A stretch of DNA of 64,000 nucleotides from Alloactinosynnema sp. L-07 (GCF_900070365.1 NZ_LN850107.1:4092001-4156000); one strand, 5' to 3'; shown: positions 1-9,792, counted from the stretch's first letter. The notes: generated by a model from the letters alone, not told the origin. Numbers and translations: made by a program.

Positions 1-243
1 GTTGTCAAGGCCGACACCCGCGCGGGCGACCACCTTGAGCTTGTCACTGGCCTTGAGCACCTCGGCGTCGACCTGCGTGGCGGAACGGACGAGGAGCGCG
101 TCGGCGTCGGCGACCGCGGCCAGCAGAGCGGGCCGGTCGGTGCCGTCGACGTGGCGGACCTCGATCTCGTCACCGAACACGTCCAGCACGGACGGCGCGA
201 GCTTCTCGGCGATGAGGACGACGGGACGGGACGAAATGGTCAC
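1..243 (-). CDS. serA: D-3-phosphoglycerate dehydrogenase, N-terminal part (runs off the window)
   Basis: First enzyme of phosphorylated serine biosynthesis, oxidising 3-phosphoglycerate with NAD in the cytoplasm. Only the first 81 codons are inside the window. They read as the N-terminal substrate-binding domain, with LLVRSATQV and VVARAGVGLDN, the two stretches that mark this family. The start is a GTG at 243, chosen because GGAG lies seven bases upstream (251-254) and the protein begins directly with the conserved VVLIAEKLAPSVLDVFG core. It lies downstream of the proline-rich gene on the same strand, with a 163-base gap that holds an inverted repeat (281-298). The catalytic and C-terminal regulatory domains cannot be seen, so a related hydroxyacid dehydrogenase is not strictly excluded. 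Confidence 0.85.
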   Translation of the reverse strand, partial: MTISSRPVVLIAEKLAPSVLDVFGDEIEVRHVDGTDRPALLAAVADADALLVRSATQVDAEVLKASDKLKVVARAGVGLDN

Positions 244-280
244 GCTGCGACTCCAAGGTCAGGAGGCTGGGCCGGAGGAC

Positions 281-298
281 GGTTACCGCGCTGTAACC
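281..298. promoter_or_regulatory. Inverted repeat upstream of serA
   Basis: GGTTAC, a six-base spacer CGCGCT and GTAACC form a perfect 6-base dyad, 38-55 bases ahead of the serA GTG. A related GTAACGG-like string lies further upstream near 328-335. It could be an operator or a small hairpin in the serA leader. No family of regulator is implied by the sequence alone. Confidence 0.3.
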
Positions 299-406
299 AG
301 ACGACGGCGAGTCTATGACGTGGACTGAACCGTTACACCAGTAGGTGGGATAACTGACATGGCACCGACCGGCCATCCCCGCTCGTCGCCGCGATCTTGT
401 CGATCG

Positions 407-2092
407 TCACTCGCCGATGACTGGAGGCGCGGTGAACTCTCCGGTGCCGAACATCTCGTCGTCGTCGCCCTCGACCAGGTAGGCGGGCCGCTTGCGCTCC
501 TGGTCTTTGACCGTGGGCAACTCCGGATGCTCGTCCTGCGGGCGCACGGGCATCGGGGTGGTGCCGGTCTGGTACGAGCCGGACCCGGCGGGCCCGAACC
601 CCCCGAAATCCGGCAACGCGGGCCGCACCCGCGTCGGCTTAAGGGCGGGCGGGGGCGTGAACGGCTGCGATGTACTCGGCGATGGCCCAGCCCCATGACC
701 ATGCGGCGAGTTCGGCACCGGCCGAGGCCCAGGCTGACGCGGGGGCGGCGCGGCGAGCGGCTGCGACGTCGACGAGGGACGTGGGCCGGGAGGTGGCGCG
801 GCGAGTTGCTGGGACGCGCTCCCCGACGGATGCGGCCTGGTGGGCGGCAGGCTCGCCGACGGGCGCGGGCCGGACGACTGCGGCGGCGCGGTGAACCGCT
901 GGGGTGGGGCCGGCGCTGGGCGAGGTCCGGACGACTGGGGGGTCGGCGGGGGACCAAGTGGCTGGGACACGCTCGGGGATCTCGGTCCGGACTGCGGCGG
1001 CGGGGTGAACCCTTGCGGACCAGGCGTCCGATGCGACGCGGACGGCTGAGCGGGCCGCGACATGATCCCGGACGGCTGCGCTCCGGCAGCGCGCACATCG
1101 GACCGAGTCGGCACCGGGCGCGGCTCAGGGCCCTGCGGAGGCTGAGTCGGGAGCGAAGCCGAACGTCCTCCGGTCGCCTGCATCGAGCCGGTCCGGCCCA
1201 TCCGCGGCCCAGGCGGTCGTTCCGACACCTCACCCGGTGCGGTGTGCTGCGGCCCAGGCGGTCGCTGCGATACCTCACCCGGCGTGGCGTGCTGCTGCCC
1301 AGGCGGTCGCTGCGACACCTCACCCGGTGCGGTGTGCTGCGGCCCAGGGCGGCCCGCCTGATGCGCCCCACGCTGAGTCGACTCCGGCGACCACTGCGGC
1401 GCGGAACCCGGCTGCCCCGGTGCGACGAACCCGCCACCAGGCCCACTTCCCGGCCCAGGCGCGGGCCGCGGCCCACCCGCGGGCGCGTGCTGCCCGCGTG
1501 GGTCACCGGCTCCCGCCGGACTCCCTGCCCGTAAGTCACTGTGCCCCGCCGGGCTACCGACCCGTGGATCACCGGATCCCGCCGAGCTCCCCGCCCACAG
1601 CTCACCGGGCCCCACAGGGCCGCCAACCCGCGGATCAATGGGCCCCGCCGGGCTCCCCGCCCACTGCTCTCTGGGCGCCGCGGGGCTACCGACCCGCGGA
1701 TCAACGGGCCCCGCCGGGCTCCCAGCCCGTGGGCCAACGGGCCCAGCAGGCACTTGCCGCGCGTGCGGGTCCCCTGGCCCGGCCGCCTGCCGCGCCCGCG
1801 GACCAACAGGTCCCGCTGGACTCCCCGGCGCCGGTCGGCCCGCGGGTCCCCCGCCGGGCAGCAGATCGCCCGCCGATGCCTGCCAACCGCCTGGCCGCTC
1901 AGCCAGCGCACCGGGATCGGCCGCGAAGGTCCCGACCGCGCGATCCACAGGCGGCCCGCCCTCCTCAGGCGCCGTCCAGCCGCCCTTGCCGGGAGGGCTC
2001 CACCGCGCCGCCTCATCCGGGGCGGTCCAGGCGGATTCACCCGATTCAGTGAAATTCCCCCGAGTCTCGCCGGGCGGTTCGCCCGGGGTCAC
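407..2092 (-). CDS. Proline/glycine-rich repetitive protein with a PPE-protein-like C-terminal tail
   Basis: About 561 residues, almost entirely low-complexity Pro, Gly, Ala, Ser and Arg. Imperfect repeats include units around GPQHTAPGEVSQRPP (three copies mid-protein), SPAGPVDPRVG-like units near the N-terminus and PPPGPRPS-like units near the C-terminus. The last 27 residues change character: an acidic YLVEGDDDEMFG stretch followed by APPVIGE. From memory, tails of this kind close the proline-rich PPE-domain proteins of Pseudonocardiaceae, but no N-terminal PPE or WXG helical domain is present here. I chose the GTG at 2092 because it overlaps the stop of the DUF397 gene as GTGA; GTG 2095 and ATG 2143 are alternatives. 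A second long frame (313-2040) covers the same DNA but lacks the coherent C-terminus. No function can be assigned. Confidence 0.6.
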   Translation of the reverse strand: MTPGEPPGETRGNFTESGESAWTAPDEAARWSPPGKGGWTAPEEGGPPVDRAVGTFAADPGALAERPGGWQASAGDLLPGGGPAGRPAPGSPAGPVGPRARQAAGPGDPHARQVPAGPVGPRAGSPAGPVDPRVGSPAAPREQWAGSPAGPIDPRVGGPVGPGELWAGSSAGSGDPRVGSPAGHSDLRAGSPAGAGDPRGQHAPAGGPRPAPGPGSGPGGGFVAPGQPGSAPQWSPESTQRGAHQAGRPGPQHTAPGEVSQRPPGQQHATPGEVSQRPPGPQHTAPGEVSERPPGPRMGRTGSMQATGGRSASLPTQPPQGPEPRPVPTRSDVRAAGAQPSGIMSRPAQPSASHRTPGPQGFTPPPQSGPRSPSVSQPLGPPPTPQSSGPRPAPAPPQRFTAPPQSSGPRPSASLPPTRPHPSGSASQQLAAPPPGPRPSSTSQPLAAPPPRQPGPRPVPNSPHGHGAGPSPSTSQPFTPPPALKPTRVRPALPDFGGFGPAGSGSYQTGTTPMPVRPQDEHPELPTVKDQERKRPAYLVEGDDDEMFGTGEFTAPPVIGE

Positions 2093-2364
2093 CACGGCTC
2101 GTCGAATTCGCCTGCCTTGGCGCCCTCCACGAAGGCGTCCCACTCGGATTCGGTGAAGACCAGGACCGTGTCGGTGGGGCCGGTGTACTTGGAGTTGCGC
2201 ATGGCGATGTACGTCTTGCCGTCCGTGTGCGGCACGAACGCGATCTCGACGTATTCACCGTCGGGGTCGGCGTCGGGTTCGGCGGCGCGCTGCCATTCGG
2301 CCTTGGTGAGGTCGAGGTTGCCGCGGACCTCGGCCTTGTCGTCGTAGATGGGGGCGCTGTCCAT
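2089..2364 (-). CDS. DUF397 domain protein (small, no adjacent XRE partner)
   Basis: A 91-residue protein made of one divergent DUF397 domain. The recognisable part is the C-terminal half: MRNSKYTGPTDTVLVFT followed by SEWDAFVEGAKAGEFD, matching the usual RDSK...GP.L.F...W..F...G..G pattern. DUF397 proteins in actinomycetes usually sit beside a Scr1/WhiJ-type XRE regulator and are thought to work with it. Here no XRE gene is adjacent; the downstream gene is the proline-rich protein, which starts inside its stop codon. ATG 2364 was preferred over GTG 2367 because AGGAG lies about six bases upstream. The role is unknown. Confidence 0.8.
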   Translation of the reverse strand: MDSAPIYDDKAEVRGNLDLTKAEWQRAAEPDADPDGEYVEIAFVPHTDGKTYIAMRNSKYTGPTDTVLVFTESEWDAFVEGAKAGEFDEPW

Positions 2365-2483
2365 CACGTCTCCTAGAGCATCACGGAATTTGTCGCGCCC
2401 AGGTATACCGCAGTGGGCGGGCTCGTGATGCCGGAACGTGTCGGTCCGCCCACCGAGTGGTCGCGCTCAGTAGCGTGTCGCCC

Positions 2484-3200
2484 GTGAGCTCGTACTACCG
2501 GCGCTACCTGCACGGCGAGCATGAGGCCGTGTGGGCCGAGCTCCGATCCATCGGAGCGGTTCCCGAACATCTGGCCGAGGACGCCGCCGCGGTGGCCGAC
2601 GAGACGATGATCCGGGTCTCCCAGCACGTGGCCCGCATCGCCGCGGCGCTGCCCGAGCTGGGGTGGGTGGCCGCCGACCGGCTGGTCCCGGCCCATCAGC
2701 CGCCGACTGAGTCCGACGACGACCTGGTCGACACCCTGGTCGACAAGATCGGTGGGCTGCCGCTGGCACTGGAGGCGTGTCTGCGCCGGGTCGGCGAGGT
2801 GTGGTTCGCGGGCGACTGCGAGGCCTTGGAGCTGACCTACCACAACCAGCCATCACCCAAGGGCGACCCGCCCGGCCCCGAGTACCCCGACCCGCTGTGC
2901 CTGGGCAACGCCTACTACCTCGCCTACGAGTGGGAGCAGTGCGAGGACCCGGGCCACTTCACCTTCGCCCTGGCCCCCGACGAGAGCCTCAAAGCCAACG
3001 TCGCGGGCCGCACGCACGACGTGGAGCTGCCTGCGCTCGGCGTCGACCCGGTCGTGCGGCACGTCGCGGGCCGACCAGGGGTGACGCTGGTGGAGTACCT
3101 GCGGGCGTCGATCGCCTGGGGCGGCTTCCCCGGCTTCTCGTTCGCCCCCGAACTCGCTCCGGCCGCGCTCATCACACTGCAAACGCGGCCGGACTTCTGA
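2484..3200 (+). CDS. Conserved hypothetical cytoplasmic protein
   Basis: About 238 residues with no signal peptide or membrane segment. The protein starts SSYYRRYLHGEHEAVWAEL and later has a well-formed acidic region (YYLAYEWEQCEDPGHF) and a GGFPGFSFAPEL motif near the C-terminus. I do not recognise a named domain. The composition is typical of a soluble folded protein and codon use matches the neighbours, so it is very probably a real gene. GTG 2484 is chosen as the start; an upstream start at 2457 adds nine residues that look like leader DNA. It converges with ilvC across a strong hairpin at 3204-3229. Confidence 0.7.
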   Translation: MSSYYRRYLHGEHEAVWAELRSIGAVPEHLAEDAAAVADETMIRVSQHVARIAAALPELGWVAADRLVPAHQPPTESDDDLVDTLVDKIGGLPLALEACLRRVGEVWFAGDCEALELTYHNQPSPKGDPPGPEYPDPLCLGNAYYLAYEWEQCEDPGHFTFALAPDESLKANVAGRTHDVELPALGVDPVVRHVAGRPGVTLVEYLRASIAWGGFPGFSFAPELAPAALITLQTRPDF

Positions 3201-3203
3201 GAG

Positions 3204-3229
3204 CAGGGGCCCGCCGAAGCGGGCCCCTG
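3204..3229. terminator. Convergent hairpin terminator between the hypothetical gene and ilvC
   Basis: CAGGGGCCCGC, loop CGAA, GCGGGCCCCTG: an 11-base perfect stem with a tetraloop in the 33-base gap between two convergent genes. There is no clear U-tract on either side, which is common for actinomycete hairpins. Confidence 0.75.
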
Positions 3230-3233
3230 GAGA

Positions 3234-4271
<1,038 letters not shown>

Positions 4272-4279
4272 CTACAAAC

Positions 4280-4786
4280 TCAGCGGACTGCCGTGGCAGT
4301 GATAGAGCGAGGACCACGGCCGATGGCGACCATGCCCGACTGGACCATCTCGCGCACCCCGTAGGGCTCGAGCATGCGCAGCAGCGCCTCGAGCTTGTCG
4401 GAGTTGCCGGTCGCCTCGATGGTCAGCGCCTCGGGCGAGACGTCGACGACCTTGGCCCGGAACAGGTGCACCGTCTCGAGCACCTGGCTGCGCACCGTGG
4501 CGTCGGCGCGCACCTTGACCAGCAGCAGCTCGCGCCGCACGGCGATGGACGGCTCCAGCTCCACGATCTTGATGACGTTGATCAGCTTGTTCAGCTGCTT
4601 GGTGACCTGCTCCAGCGGCAGCTCGTCGACCGCGACCACGATCGTCATCCGGGACACGTCCGGGTGCTCGGTCGGGCCGACGGCGAGGGACTCGATGTTG
4701 AACCCGCGCCGCGAGAACAGCCCCGCGACCCGGGCCAGGACACCCGGCTTGTTCTCGACCAGGACGCTCAGAGTGTGGGTGGTCAT
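4280..4786 (-). CDS. ilvN: Acetolactate synthase small (regulatory) subunit
   Basis: Regulatory partner of IlvB; it binds valine and lowers the activity of the holoenzyme. About 168 residues, the usual length. An ACT domain covers roughly residues 3-75 (HTLSVLVENKPGVLARVAGL), followed by the C-terminal domain typical of IlvN/IlvH. ATG 4786 is preferred over an upstream ATG at 4801 because GAGGA lies eight bases before it and the protein then starts at the conserved MTTHTLSVLV. The gap to the ilvB stop is only four bases, so translation is likely coupled. Confidence 0.95.
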   Translation of the reverse strand: MTTHTLSVLVENKPGVLARVAGLFSRRGFNIESLAVGPTEHPDVSRMTIVVAVDELPLEQVTKQLNKLINVIKIVELEPSIAVRRELLLVKVRADATVRSQVLETVHLFRAKVVDVSPEALTIEATGNSDKLEALLRMLEPYGVREMVQSGMVAIGRGPRSITATAVR

Positions 4787-4790
4787 GTGC

Positions 4791-6626
4791 TCAGTCCTCA
4801 TCGAACAGTGGCCGGATGCCGCGCACGGCCATGATCTCGTCGTTGCCGGTGCCCGCGGCGACCATCGGCCACACCTGGGCGTCCTTGCCGACGACGAAGT
4901 CGATGACCACGGGCCGGTCGTTGATCTCCATCGCGCGCTGGATGACCGCGTCGACCTCTTCCTTGGTCTCGCAGCGCAGGCCCGCGCAGCCCAGGGCCTC
5001 AGCCAGGAGGGTGAAGTCGGGGATGCGGTACTTATGCGTGCCGAGGTCGGTCTGGGAGTAGCGTTCCGAGTAGAACAGGTTCTGCCACTGGCGGACCATG
5101 CCGAGGTTGCCGTTGTTGATGACCGCGACCTTGATCGGCGCGCCCTCGATGGCGCAGGTGGCCAGTTCCTGGTTGGTCATCTGGAAGCAGCCGTCGCCGT
5201 CGATGGCCCACACGACCGTGTCGGGCTTGCCGAACTTGGCGCCCATCGCGGCGGGCACGGCGTAGCCCATGGTGCCCAGGCCGCCGGAGTTGAGCCAGGT
5301 GCCCGGCTTCTCGTAGCGGATGTGCTGCGCGGCCCACATCTGGTGCTGGCCGACGCCTGCGGTGTAGATCGCGTCGGGCCCGGCGAGCTCGCCGATGCGC
5401 TCGATGACGTACTGCGGCGACAGCGTGCCGTCCTCCGGCCACTCGTACCCCAGCGGGTACGTCGCGCGCCACTCGTCGAGCTGCTTCCACCACGGGGCGA
5501 TGTCGGCGGTCCCGAGGGCCCGCTCGGCCTTCACCGCGGCGATCAGCTCGATCAGGATCTCCTTGCAGTCACCGACGATCGGCACGTCGGCGCGGCGGTT
5601 CTTGGAGATCTCGGCCGGGTCGATGTCGGCGTGCACGATGGCCGCCTCCGGGGCGAAGGAGCCCAGCTGGCCGGTGACCCGGTCGTCGAAGCGGGCGCCG
5701 AGGGCCACCAGCAGGTCGGAGCGCTGCATGGCGCCGACCGCGGGCACGGTGCCGTGCATGCCGGGCATGCCCAGGTGCTGCTTGTGCGAGTCGGGGAACG
5801 CGCCGCGGGCCATCAGCGTGGTGACCACGGGGATGCCGGTCAGCTCGGCCAGCTCCAGCAGCTCGGCCGAGGCCTGGGCCTTGATGACGCCGCCGCCGAC
5901 GTAGAGGACGGGGCGCTTGGCCTGGGCGATGAGCTTGGCGGCCTCGCGGACCTGCTTGCCGTGCGGACGCGTGGTCGGCCGGTAGCCGGGCAGGCGCAGC
6001 TCCGGCGGCCAGATGAAGGAGGTCTGCTCCTGCAGCACGTCCTTGGGGATGTCGACCAGCACCGGGCCGGGGCGACCGGTCTTGGCCAGGTGGAACGCCT
6101 CGGCGATCGTGCGCGGGATGTCGGCGGGGTCGGTGACCAGGAAGTTGTGCTTGGTGATGGGCAGCGTGATGCCGCAGATGTCGGCTTCCTGGAAGGCGTC
6201 GGTGCCGATGAGCGCGCGGGTCTGCTGGCCGGTGATGGCCACCAGCGGCACGGAGTCCATGTTCGCGTCGGCCAGCGGGGTGACCAGGTTGGTCGCGCCG
6301 GGGCCGGAGGTGGCCATGCAGACGCCGACCTTGCCGGTGGCCTGCGCGTAGCCGGTGGCCGCGTGGCCCGCACCCTGCTCGTGGCGGACCAGGACGTGGC
6401 GCACCTTGGTGGAGTCGAGCAGCGGGTCGTACGCGGGCAGGATGGTGCCGCCGGGGATGCCGAAGACGATCTCGACGCCTACCGCCTCAAGGGACCGGAC
6501 GAGTGACTGCGCACCGGTCACCCGGATCGGGGTGCCGGATGGCGGCGCTGGCTTGGGGCGGGCGGACTGCGGGGCCGCCCCAGGGGTCGCGGCGGCCGGA
6601 GAGGGCCGCGAGGTGGCGCTTGTCAT
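4791..6626 (-). CDS. ilvB: Acetolactate synthase large (catalytic) subunit
   Basis: Thiamine-diphosphate and FAD enzyme that condenses two pyruvates, or pyruvate with 2-oxobutyrate; the entry step to branched-chain amino acids. It has 611 residues: a Pro/Ala-rich N-terminal extension of about 35 residues, the pyrimidine-binding domain with GIPGG and the catalytic glutamate in [14 protein letters not shown], a central FAD-type domain, and a C-terminal TPP domain with [14 protein letters not shown] and [13 protein letters not shown], the GDG...NN motif that holds Mg-TPP. It is first in the ilvBNC operon. The 122 bases upstream hold a leader peptide with Ile-Leu-Val-Leu codons and a hairpin with a U-tract, so transcriptional attenuation is expected. 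Confidence 0.97.
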   Translation of the reverse strand: MTSATSRPSPAAATPGAAPQSARPKPAPPSGTPIRVTGAQSLVRSLEAVGVEIVFGIPGGTILPAYDPLLDSTKVRHVLVRHEQGAGHAATGYAQATGKVGVCMATSGPGATNLVTPLADANMDSVPLVAITGQQTRALIGTDAFQEADICGITLPITKHNFLVTDPADIPRTIAEAFHLAKTGRPGPVLVDIPKDVLQEQTSFIWPPELRLPGYRPTTRPHGKQVREAAKLIAQAKRPVLYVGGGVIKAQASAELLELAELTGIPVVTTLMARGAFPDSHKQHLGMPGMHGTVPAVGAMQRSDLLVALGARFDDRVTGQLGSFAPEAAIVHADIDPAEISKNRRADVPIVGDCKEILIELIAAVKAERALGTADIAPWWKQLDEWRATYPLGYEWPEDGTLSPQYVIERIGELAGPDAIYTAGVGQHQMWAAQHIRYEKPGTWLNSGGLGTMGYAVPAAMGAKFGKPDTVVWAIDGDGCFQMTNQELATCAIEGAPIKVAVINNGNLGMVRQWQNLFYSERYSQTDLGTHKYRIPDFTLLAEALGCAGLRCETKEEVDAVIQRAMEINDRPVVIDFVVGKDAQVWPMVAAGTGNDEIMAVRGIRPLFDED

Positions 6627-6682
6627 CGGTTTCTGCCTCGTGGGTAGAAGGTCATCTGGCTGCGGAAATCGGGTCCGGGCAC

Positions 6683-6719
6683 AAAAAAGCCCCCGTCGAC
6701 CGGCATGGTCGTACGAGGG
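6683..6719 (-). terminator. ilvBNC leader attenuator (intrinsic terminator)
   Basis: Read on the minus strand, CCCTCGTACGACC pairs imperfectly with GGTCGACGGGGG and is followed at once by C and six T residues (6683-6688). This is a textbook intrinsic terminator placed between the ilv leader peptide and ilvB. Just upstream, 6755-6766 and 6721-6732 are a perfect 12-base inverted repeat (CCGCGCGTTCGA / TCGAACGCGCGG) whose first arm is the end of the leader peptide reading frame. That placement suggests alternative structures controlled by ribosome position. The exact competing pairings are inferred. Confidence 0.8.
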
Positions 6720-6748
6720 TCCGCGCGTTCGATGCGTGCTGGCTCCCG

Positions 6749-6796
6749 TCAGCGTCGAACGCGCGGCGGAAGTACGAGAATTGACTGTGAGGGCAC
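6749..6796 (-). CDS. ilv operon leader peptide, 15 residues, leaderless
   Basis: A reading frame GTG...TGA encoding [15 protein letters not shown]. It holds four consecutive branched-chain codons (ATT CTC GTA CTT: Ile-Leu-Val-Leu) and a later Val, the composition expected of a peptide that senses charged Ile, Leu and Val tRNAs. There is no Shine-Dalgarno. The GTG lies seven bases after a good -10 box, so transcription probably starts at the start codon itself, as in many actinobacterial leaderless messages. The last codons overlap the first arm of a 12-base stem, and an intrinsic terminator follows. Attenuation of ilvB by leader peptides is known in Corynebacterium; the match here is inferred from layout. 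Confidence 0.8.
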   Translation of the reverse strand: MPSQSILVLPPRVRR

Positions 6797-6803
6797 GGTT
6801 AGG

Positions 6804-6832
6804 ACGCTAATGCGTTCGGCGTAGGGCGTCAA
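6804..6832 (-). promoter_or_regulatory. Sigma-70-type promoter of the ilvBNC operon
   Basis: TTGACG (6832-6827) and TAGCGT (6809-6804) are separated by exactly 17 bases, and the leader peptide GTG begins seven bases after the -10 box. The elements are close to the vegetative consensus and sit ahead of the attenuator, in the divergent gap to the cfp6-like gene. Confidence 0.75.
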
Positions 6833-6917
6833 CTCTGCGGGATGGTGATCCCGGATACTGGACGGCACCCGCGGCCCCGAACGCCGCGGGCGAACGCGGT
6901 GGGTGCACCATTGAACG

Positions 6918-7373
6918 GTGTCCGAGCAGCAGATTCCTTCCCGCCTCGTGTTCCGTGTCCCGGGCGTGGCGATCCTCGCGGCCCTGCTCCTGGCCGTGTG
7001 CGCAGCGCCGGTCGCGTTCGCCGCGCCTGCACTTGCCGCGCTCTTGCTGATCCCACTGGCCATGATCGTGTGGGTCGTGCGGGTGCGCACCACAGCCGAC
7101 GCCGACGGGCTGATCGTCCGCGGCGTCATCGGCCGCAAGGTGCTGCCGTGGGAGTCACTCAAGGGCCTGCGCCTGACCAAGCGCGCGGGAGTGAAGGCGG
7201 TGCGGTCCGACGACACCGAGGTCGGGCTGCCGTCGGTCCGGGTCCGCCACCTGCCCGCGTTGTCCCTGGTCAGCCGGGGCAGACTGGACGACCCGACCGA
7301 GCCGGTGCCGTCCGACGAGACCCAGAGTGACGTCGCCGACCAGCCCGCCCAGACCCCCGCCGACGCGGAGTAA
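6918..7373 (+). CDS. PH-domain membrane protein, CFP6 (low molecular weight antigen 6) type
   Basis: A 151-residue protein with two adjacent hydrophobic segments at about residues 11-50, then a bacterial PH-like beta domain (TADADGLIVRGVIGRKVLPW followed by a PSVRVRHLPALSL stretch), then a Pro/Asp/Glu-rich tail. This is the architecture of the family that includes mycobacterial CFP6, and as in mycobacteria it lies divergently beside ilvB. It is probably anchored in the inner membrane with a cytoplasmic PH domain. Its biochemical role is unknown in the family. The start is GTG 6918. Confidence 0.8.
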   Translation: MSEQQIPSRLVFRVPGVAILAALLLAVCAAPVAFAAPALAALLLIPLAMIVWVVRVRTTADADGLIVRGVIGRKVLPWESLKGLRLTKRAGVKAVRSDDTEVGLPSVRVRHLPALSLVSRGRLDDPTEPVPSDETQSDVADQPAQTPADAE

Positions 7374-7451
7374 CCTGGACGGCACCGCTCCCGTTGCCCG
7401 CGCCCATCCGGCGCCCATGTCCTAGTCGAGCGACAAGATACGGAGGAGCCC

Positions 7452-9296
7452 GTGCCCGCGCTGCGCTCCCGCACCACGACCCACGGCCGCAACGCCGCCG
7501 GAGCCCGCGCGCTCTGGCGGGCCACCGGCATGACCGACAGCGACTTCGGCAAGCCCATCGTCGCCATCGCCAACTCCTACACCCAGTTCGTGCCGGGCCA
7601 CGTGCACCTGCGCGACCTCGGCGACATCGTGGCCGACGCGATCCGCGAGGCGGGCGGCGTCGCCCGCGAGTTCCACACGATCGCGGTGGACGACGGCATC
7701 GCCATGGGCCACAGCGGGATGCTCTACTCCCTGCCCTCGCGCGAGATCATCGCCGACTCGGTGGAGTACATGGTCAACGCCCACCAAGCCGACGCGCTGG
7801 TGTGCATCTCCAACTGCGACAAGATCACCCCCGGCATGCTCAACGCCGCGCTGCGGCTCAACGTCCCGGTGGTGTTCGTCTCGGGTGGACCGATGGAGGC
7901 GGGCAAGGCCGTCGTAGTCGGCGGCGTCGCCCAGGCCCCGACCGACCTGATCACCGCCATCTCGGCGTCGGCCAGCCCCGAGGTCGACGAGGCCGGGCTG
8001 ACCGAGGTCGAGCGCTCCGCGTGTCCGACCTGCGGTTCCTGCTCGGGCATGTTCACCGCGAACTCGATGAACTGCCTCACCGAGGCGCTGGGTCTCGCGC
8101 TGCCGGGCAACGGCTCCACCCTGGCCACCCACTCCGCCCGCAAGGACCTCTTCACCCGCGCGGGAACGACTGTCGTCGAGTTGTGCAAGCGCTGGTACGG
8201 GGAAGACGACGAGACGGCGCTGCCGCGCTCGATCGCCAACCGCAAGGCCTTCGAGAACGCGATGGCCCTCGACATGGCCATGGGCGGCTCGACCAACACG
8301 GTCCTGCACATCCTCGCCGCCGCCCGCGAAGGCGAGATCGAGTTCACCCTCGCCGACATCGACGCCATCTCGCGGCGCGTGCCATGTCTGTCGAAGGTCT
8401 CGCCGAACTCCGACTACCACATGGAAGACGTCCACCGCGCGGGCGGAATCCCCGCCCTCCTTGGCGAGCTCTACCGCGGTGGCATGCTCAACACCGACGT
8501 CTGGTCGGTCCACAGCCCCAACCTGGAACAGTGGCTGTCCGAATGGGACATCCGCGCCGCGGAACCGTCTGAGCGAGCGGTGGAACTATTCCACGCCGCC
8601 CCCGGCGGAGTCCGCACGACAAAGGCCTTCTCCACCTCGAACCGCTGGTCCTCTTTGGACACCGACGCCGCGGGCGGCTGCATCCGCGACGTCGCCAACG
8701 CCTACACCGTCGACGGCGGCCTGGCTGTTCTCCATGGCAACCTGGCCGAAGCAGGCGCGGTGATCAAGTCCGCGGGTATTGAGGAAGAGCTGTTCACCTT
8801 CCAGGGCCCCGCCCGGGTCGTGGAGAGCCAGGAACAGGCCGTCTCGGTCATCCTCGGCAAGCAGATCCAGCCGGGCGACGTCCTGGTCGTGCGCTACGAA
8901 GGTCCTGCGGGCGGCCCCGGAATGCAGGAAATGCTGCACCCGACGGCGTTCCTCAAGGGCGCTGGCCTCGGCAAGAAGTGCGCCCTCATCACCGACGGCC
9001 GCTTCTCCGGCGGCTCCAGCGGCCTCTCCATCGGCCACGTCTCCCCCGAAGCCGCGGGCGGCGGCACCATCGCCCTGGTCGAGGATGGCGACCAGATCCG
9101 CATCGACGTTCACGCACGGACCCTGGAACTCCTGGTCAGCCCAGAGATCTTGGCCGAACGACGCGCGAAGATGGAGACCAGCGAGCGCCCCTGGCAGCCG
9201 GTGGACCGAGTCCGCCCGATCACCGCCGCCCTCCGCGCCTACGCCCGCATGGCCACTGACGCGTCAACCGGAGCAGTCCGAGACCCCTCGCGGTAG
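7452..9296 (+). CDS. ilvD: Dihydroxy-acid dehydratase
   Basis: Iron-sulfur dehydratase that turns the dihydroxy acid made by IlvC into the 2-keto acid precursor of valine, leucine or isoleucine. At 614 residues it has the full family length. Cluster cysteines are visible in [11 protein letters not shown] and in the [18 protein letters not shown] block; the substrate-site serine region is [17 protein letters not shown] near the C-terminus. The start is GTG 7452, with GGAGGA only four bases away, so spacing is short. It sits beside the ilvBNC region but on the opposite strand and 78 bases after the cfp6-like gene. I recall ilvD lying elsewhere in mycobacteria, so its position here differs from that order. 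Confidence 0.96.
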   Translation: MPALRSRTTTHGRNAAGARALWRATGMTDSDFGKPIVAIANSYTQFVPGHVHLRDLGDIVADAIREAGGVAREFHTIAVDDGIAMGHSGMLYSLPSREIIADSVEYMVNAHQADALVCISNCDKITPGMLNAALRLNVPVVFVSGGPMEAGKAVVVGGVAQAPTDLITAISASASPEVDEAGLTEVERSACPTCGSCSGMFTANSMNCLTEALGLALPGNGSTLATHSARKDLFTRAGTTVVELCKRWYGEDDETALPRSIANRKAFENAMALDMAMGGSTNTVLHILAAAREGEIEFTLADIDAISRRVPCLSKVSPNSDYHMEDVHRAGGIPALLGELYRGGMLNTDVWSVHSPNLEQWLSEWDIRAAEPSERAVELFHAAPGGVRTTKAFSTSNRWSSLDTDAAGGCIRDVANAYTVDGGLAVLHGNLAEAGAVIKSAGIEEELFTFQGPARVVESQEQAVSVILGKQIQPGDVLVVRYEGPAGGPGMQEMLHPTAFLKGAGLGKKCALITDGRFSGGSSGLSIGHVSPEAAGGGTIALVEDGDQIRIDVHARTLELLVSPEILAERRAKMETSERPWQPVDRVRPITAALRAYARMATDASTGAVRDPSR

Positions 9297-9353
9297 CCAT
9301 TCGATTGACGACTCCGCACCCATGGACTTAGCTCCTCAGCCAAGGAGGTCGCC

Positions 9354-9608
9354 ATGGGTGCGGAGCCCGTTTCCCAGTTCAACCTCGACGATGCCAAGGC
9401 CAACCTGTCGCGCATCATCGAGCGAGTCGAGCACGGCGAAGAGATCGCCATCAGCCGTGCGGACACCTGTGGCGAAGGTGATCCCCATGCCCGGAAGCCG
9501 GGGCGTTCGACCTACGGGATCTTGAAAGGCCGTGTCACCGTCGCGGACGATTGGGACTCAGGGGAAGTCAACGACGCCATCGCCGATGAGTTCGACGGCA
9601 CAACGTGA
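9354..9608 (+). pseudogene. Phd/YefM-type antitoxin with a scrambled middle
   Basis: The ends read as a Phd/YefM antitoxin of a VapBC-like module: an N-terminal AbrB-independent DNA-binding part (SQFNLDDAKANLSRIIERVE, GEEIAISRAD) and a C-terminal toxin-binding part (GILKGRVTVADDWDSGE). The middle, CGEGDPHARKPGRSTY, does not fit. The normal text (TPVAKVIPMPGSRGVRPTG) is present in the +1 frame between about 9460 and 9525. The DNA therefore looks as if two compensating indels shifted the frame out and back. The open frame is intact, so a protein could be made, but its hinge would be altered. A remnant PIN toxin follows in overlapping register. Confidence 0.6.
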
Positions 9609-9784
9609 GGCTCCTGCCCGACTCACATGCCGTTTGTCAGCGCGGCCTATGTGGGAACAAGCCAGCCGAACCGGCTGCACAAAGTCATCATGGACGCGGG
9701 CTTTCGTACGTTGGCGATCACAGCCGATGACGCGAGGAAGACTATTCGCCCTCCCATGTGCGACGTGCCGATCCTTCTGCCATA
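9605..9784 (+). pseudogene. Remnant of a PIN-domain (VapC-like) toxin
   Basis: A GTG at 9605 overlaps the antitoxin stop (GTGA) and opens a frame reading RLLPDSHA, close to the RLLLDTHA start of PIN toxins. It is lost after a few codons. Another frame then shows a C-terminal PIN segment (VIMDAGFRTLAITADDARK), where family members have AGF..L.IT..HA. Perhaps half of the usual 125-130 residues is missing, including most of the acidic metal-binding residues. The module is therefore inactive as a toxin. It ends just before the doxX terminator. Confidence 0.55.
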
Positions 9785-9792
9785 GACGCGAA

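Noticed and set aside
313..2040. Alternative frame across the proline-rich gene
   Set aside because: Arg/Ser/Pro-rich with no coherent end, whereas the frame ending at 407 has a structured acidic C-terminus.
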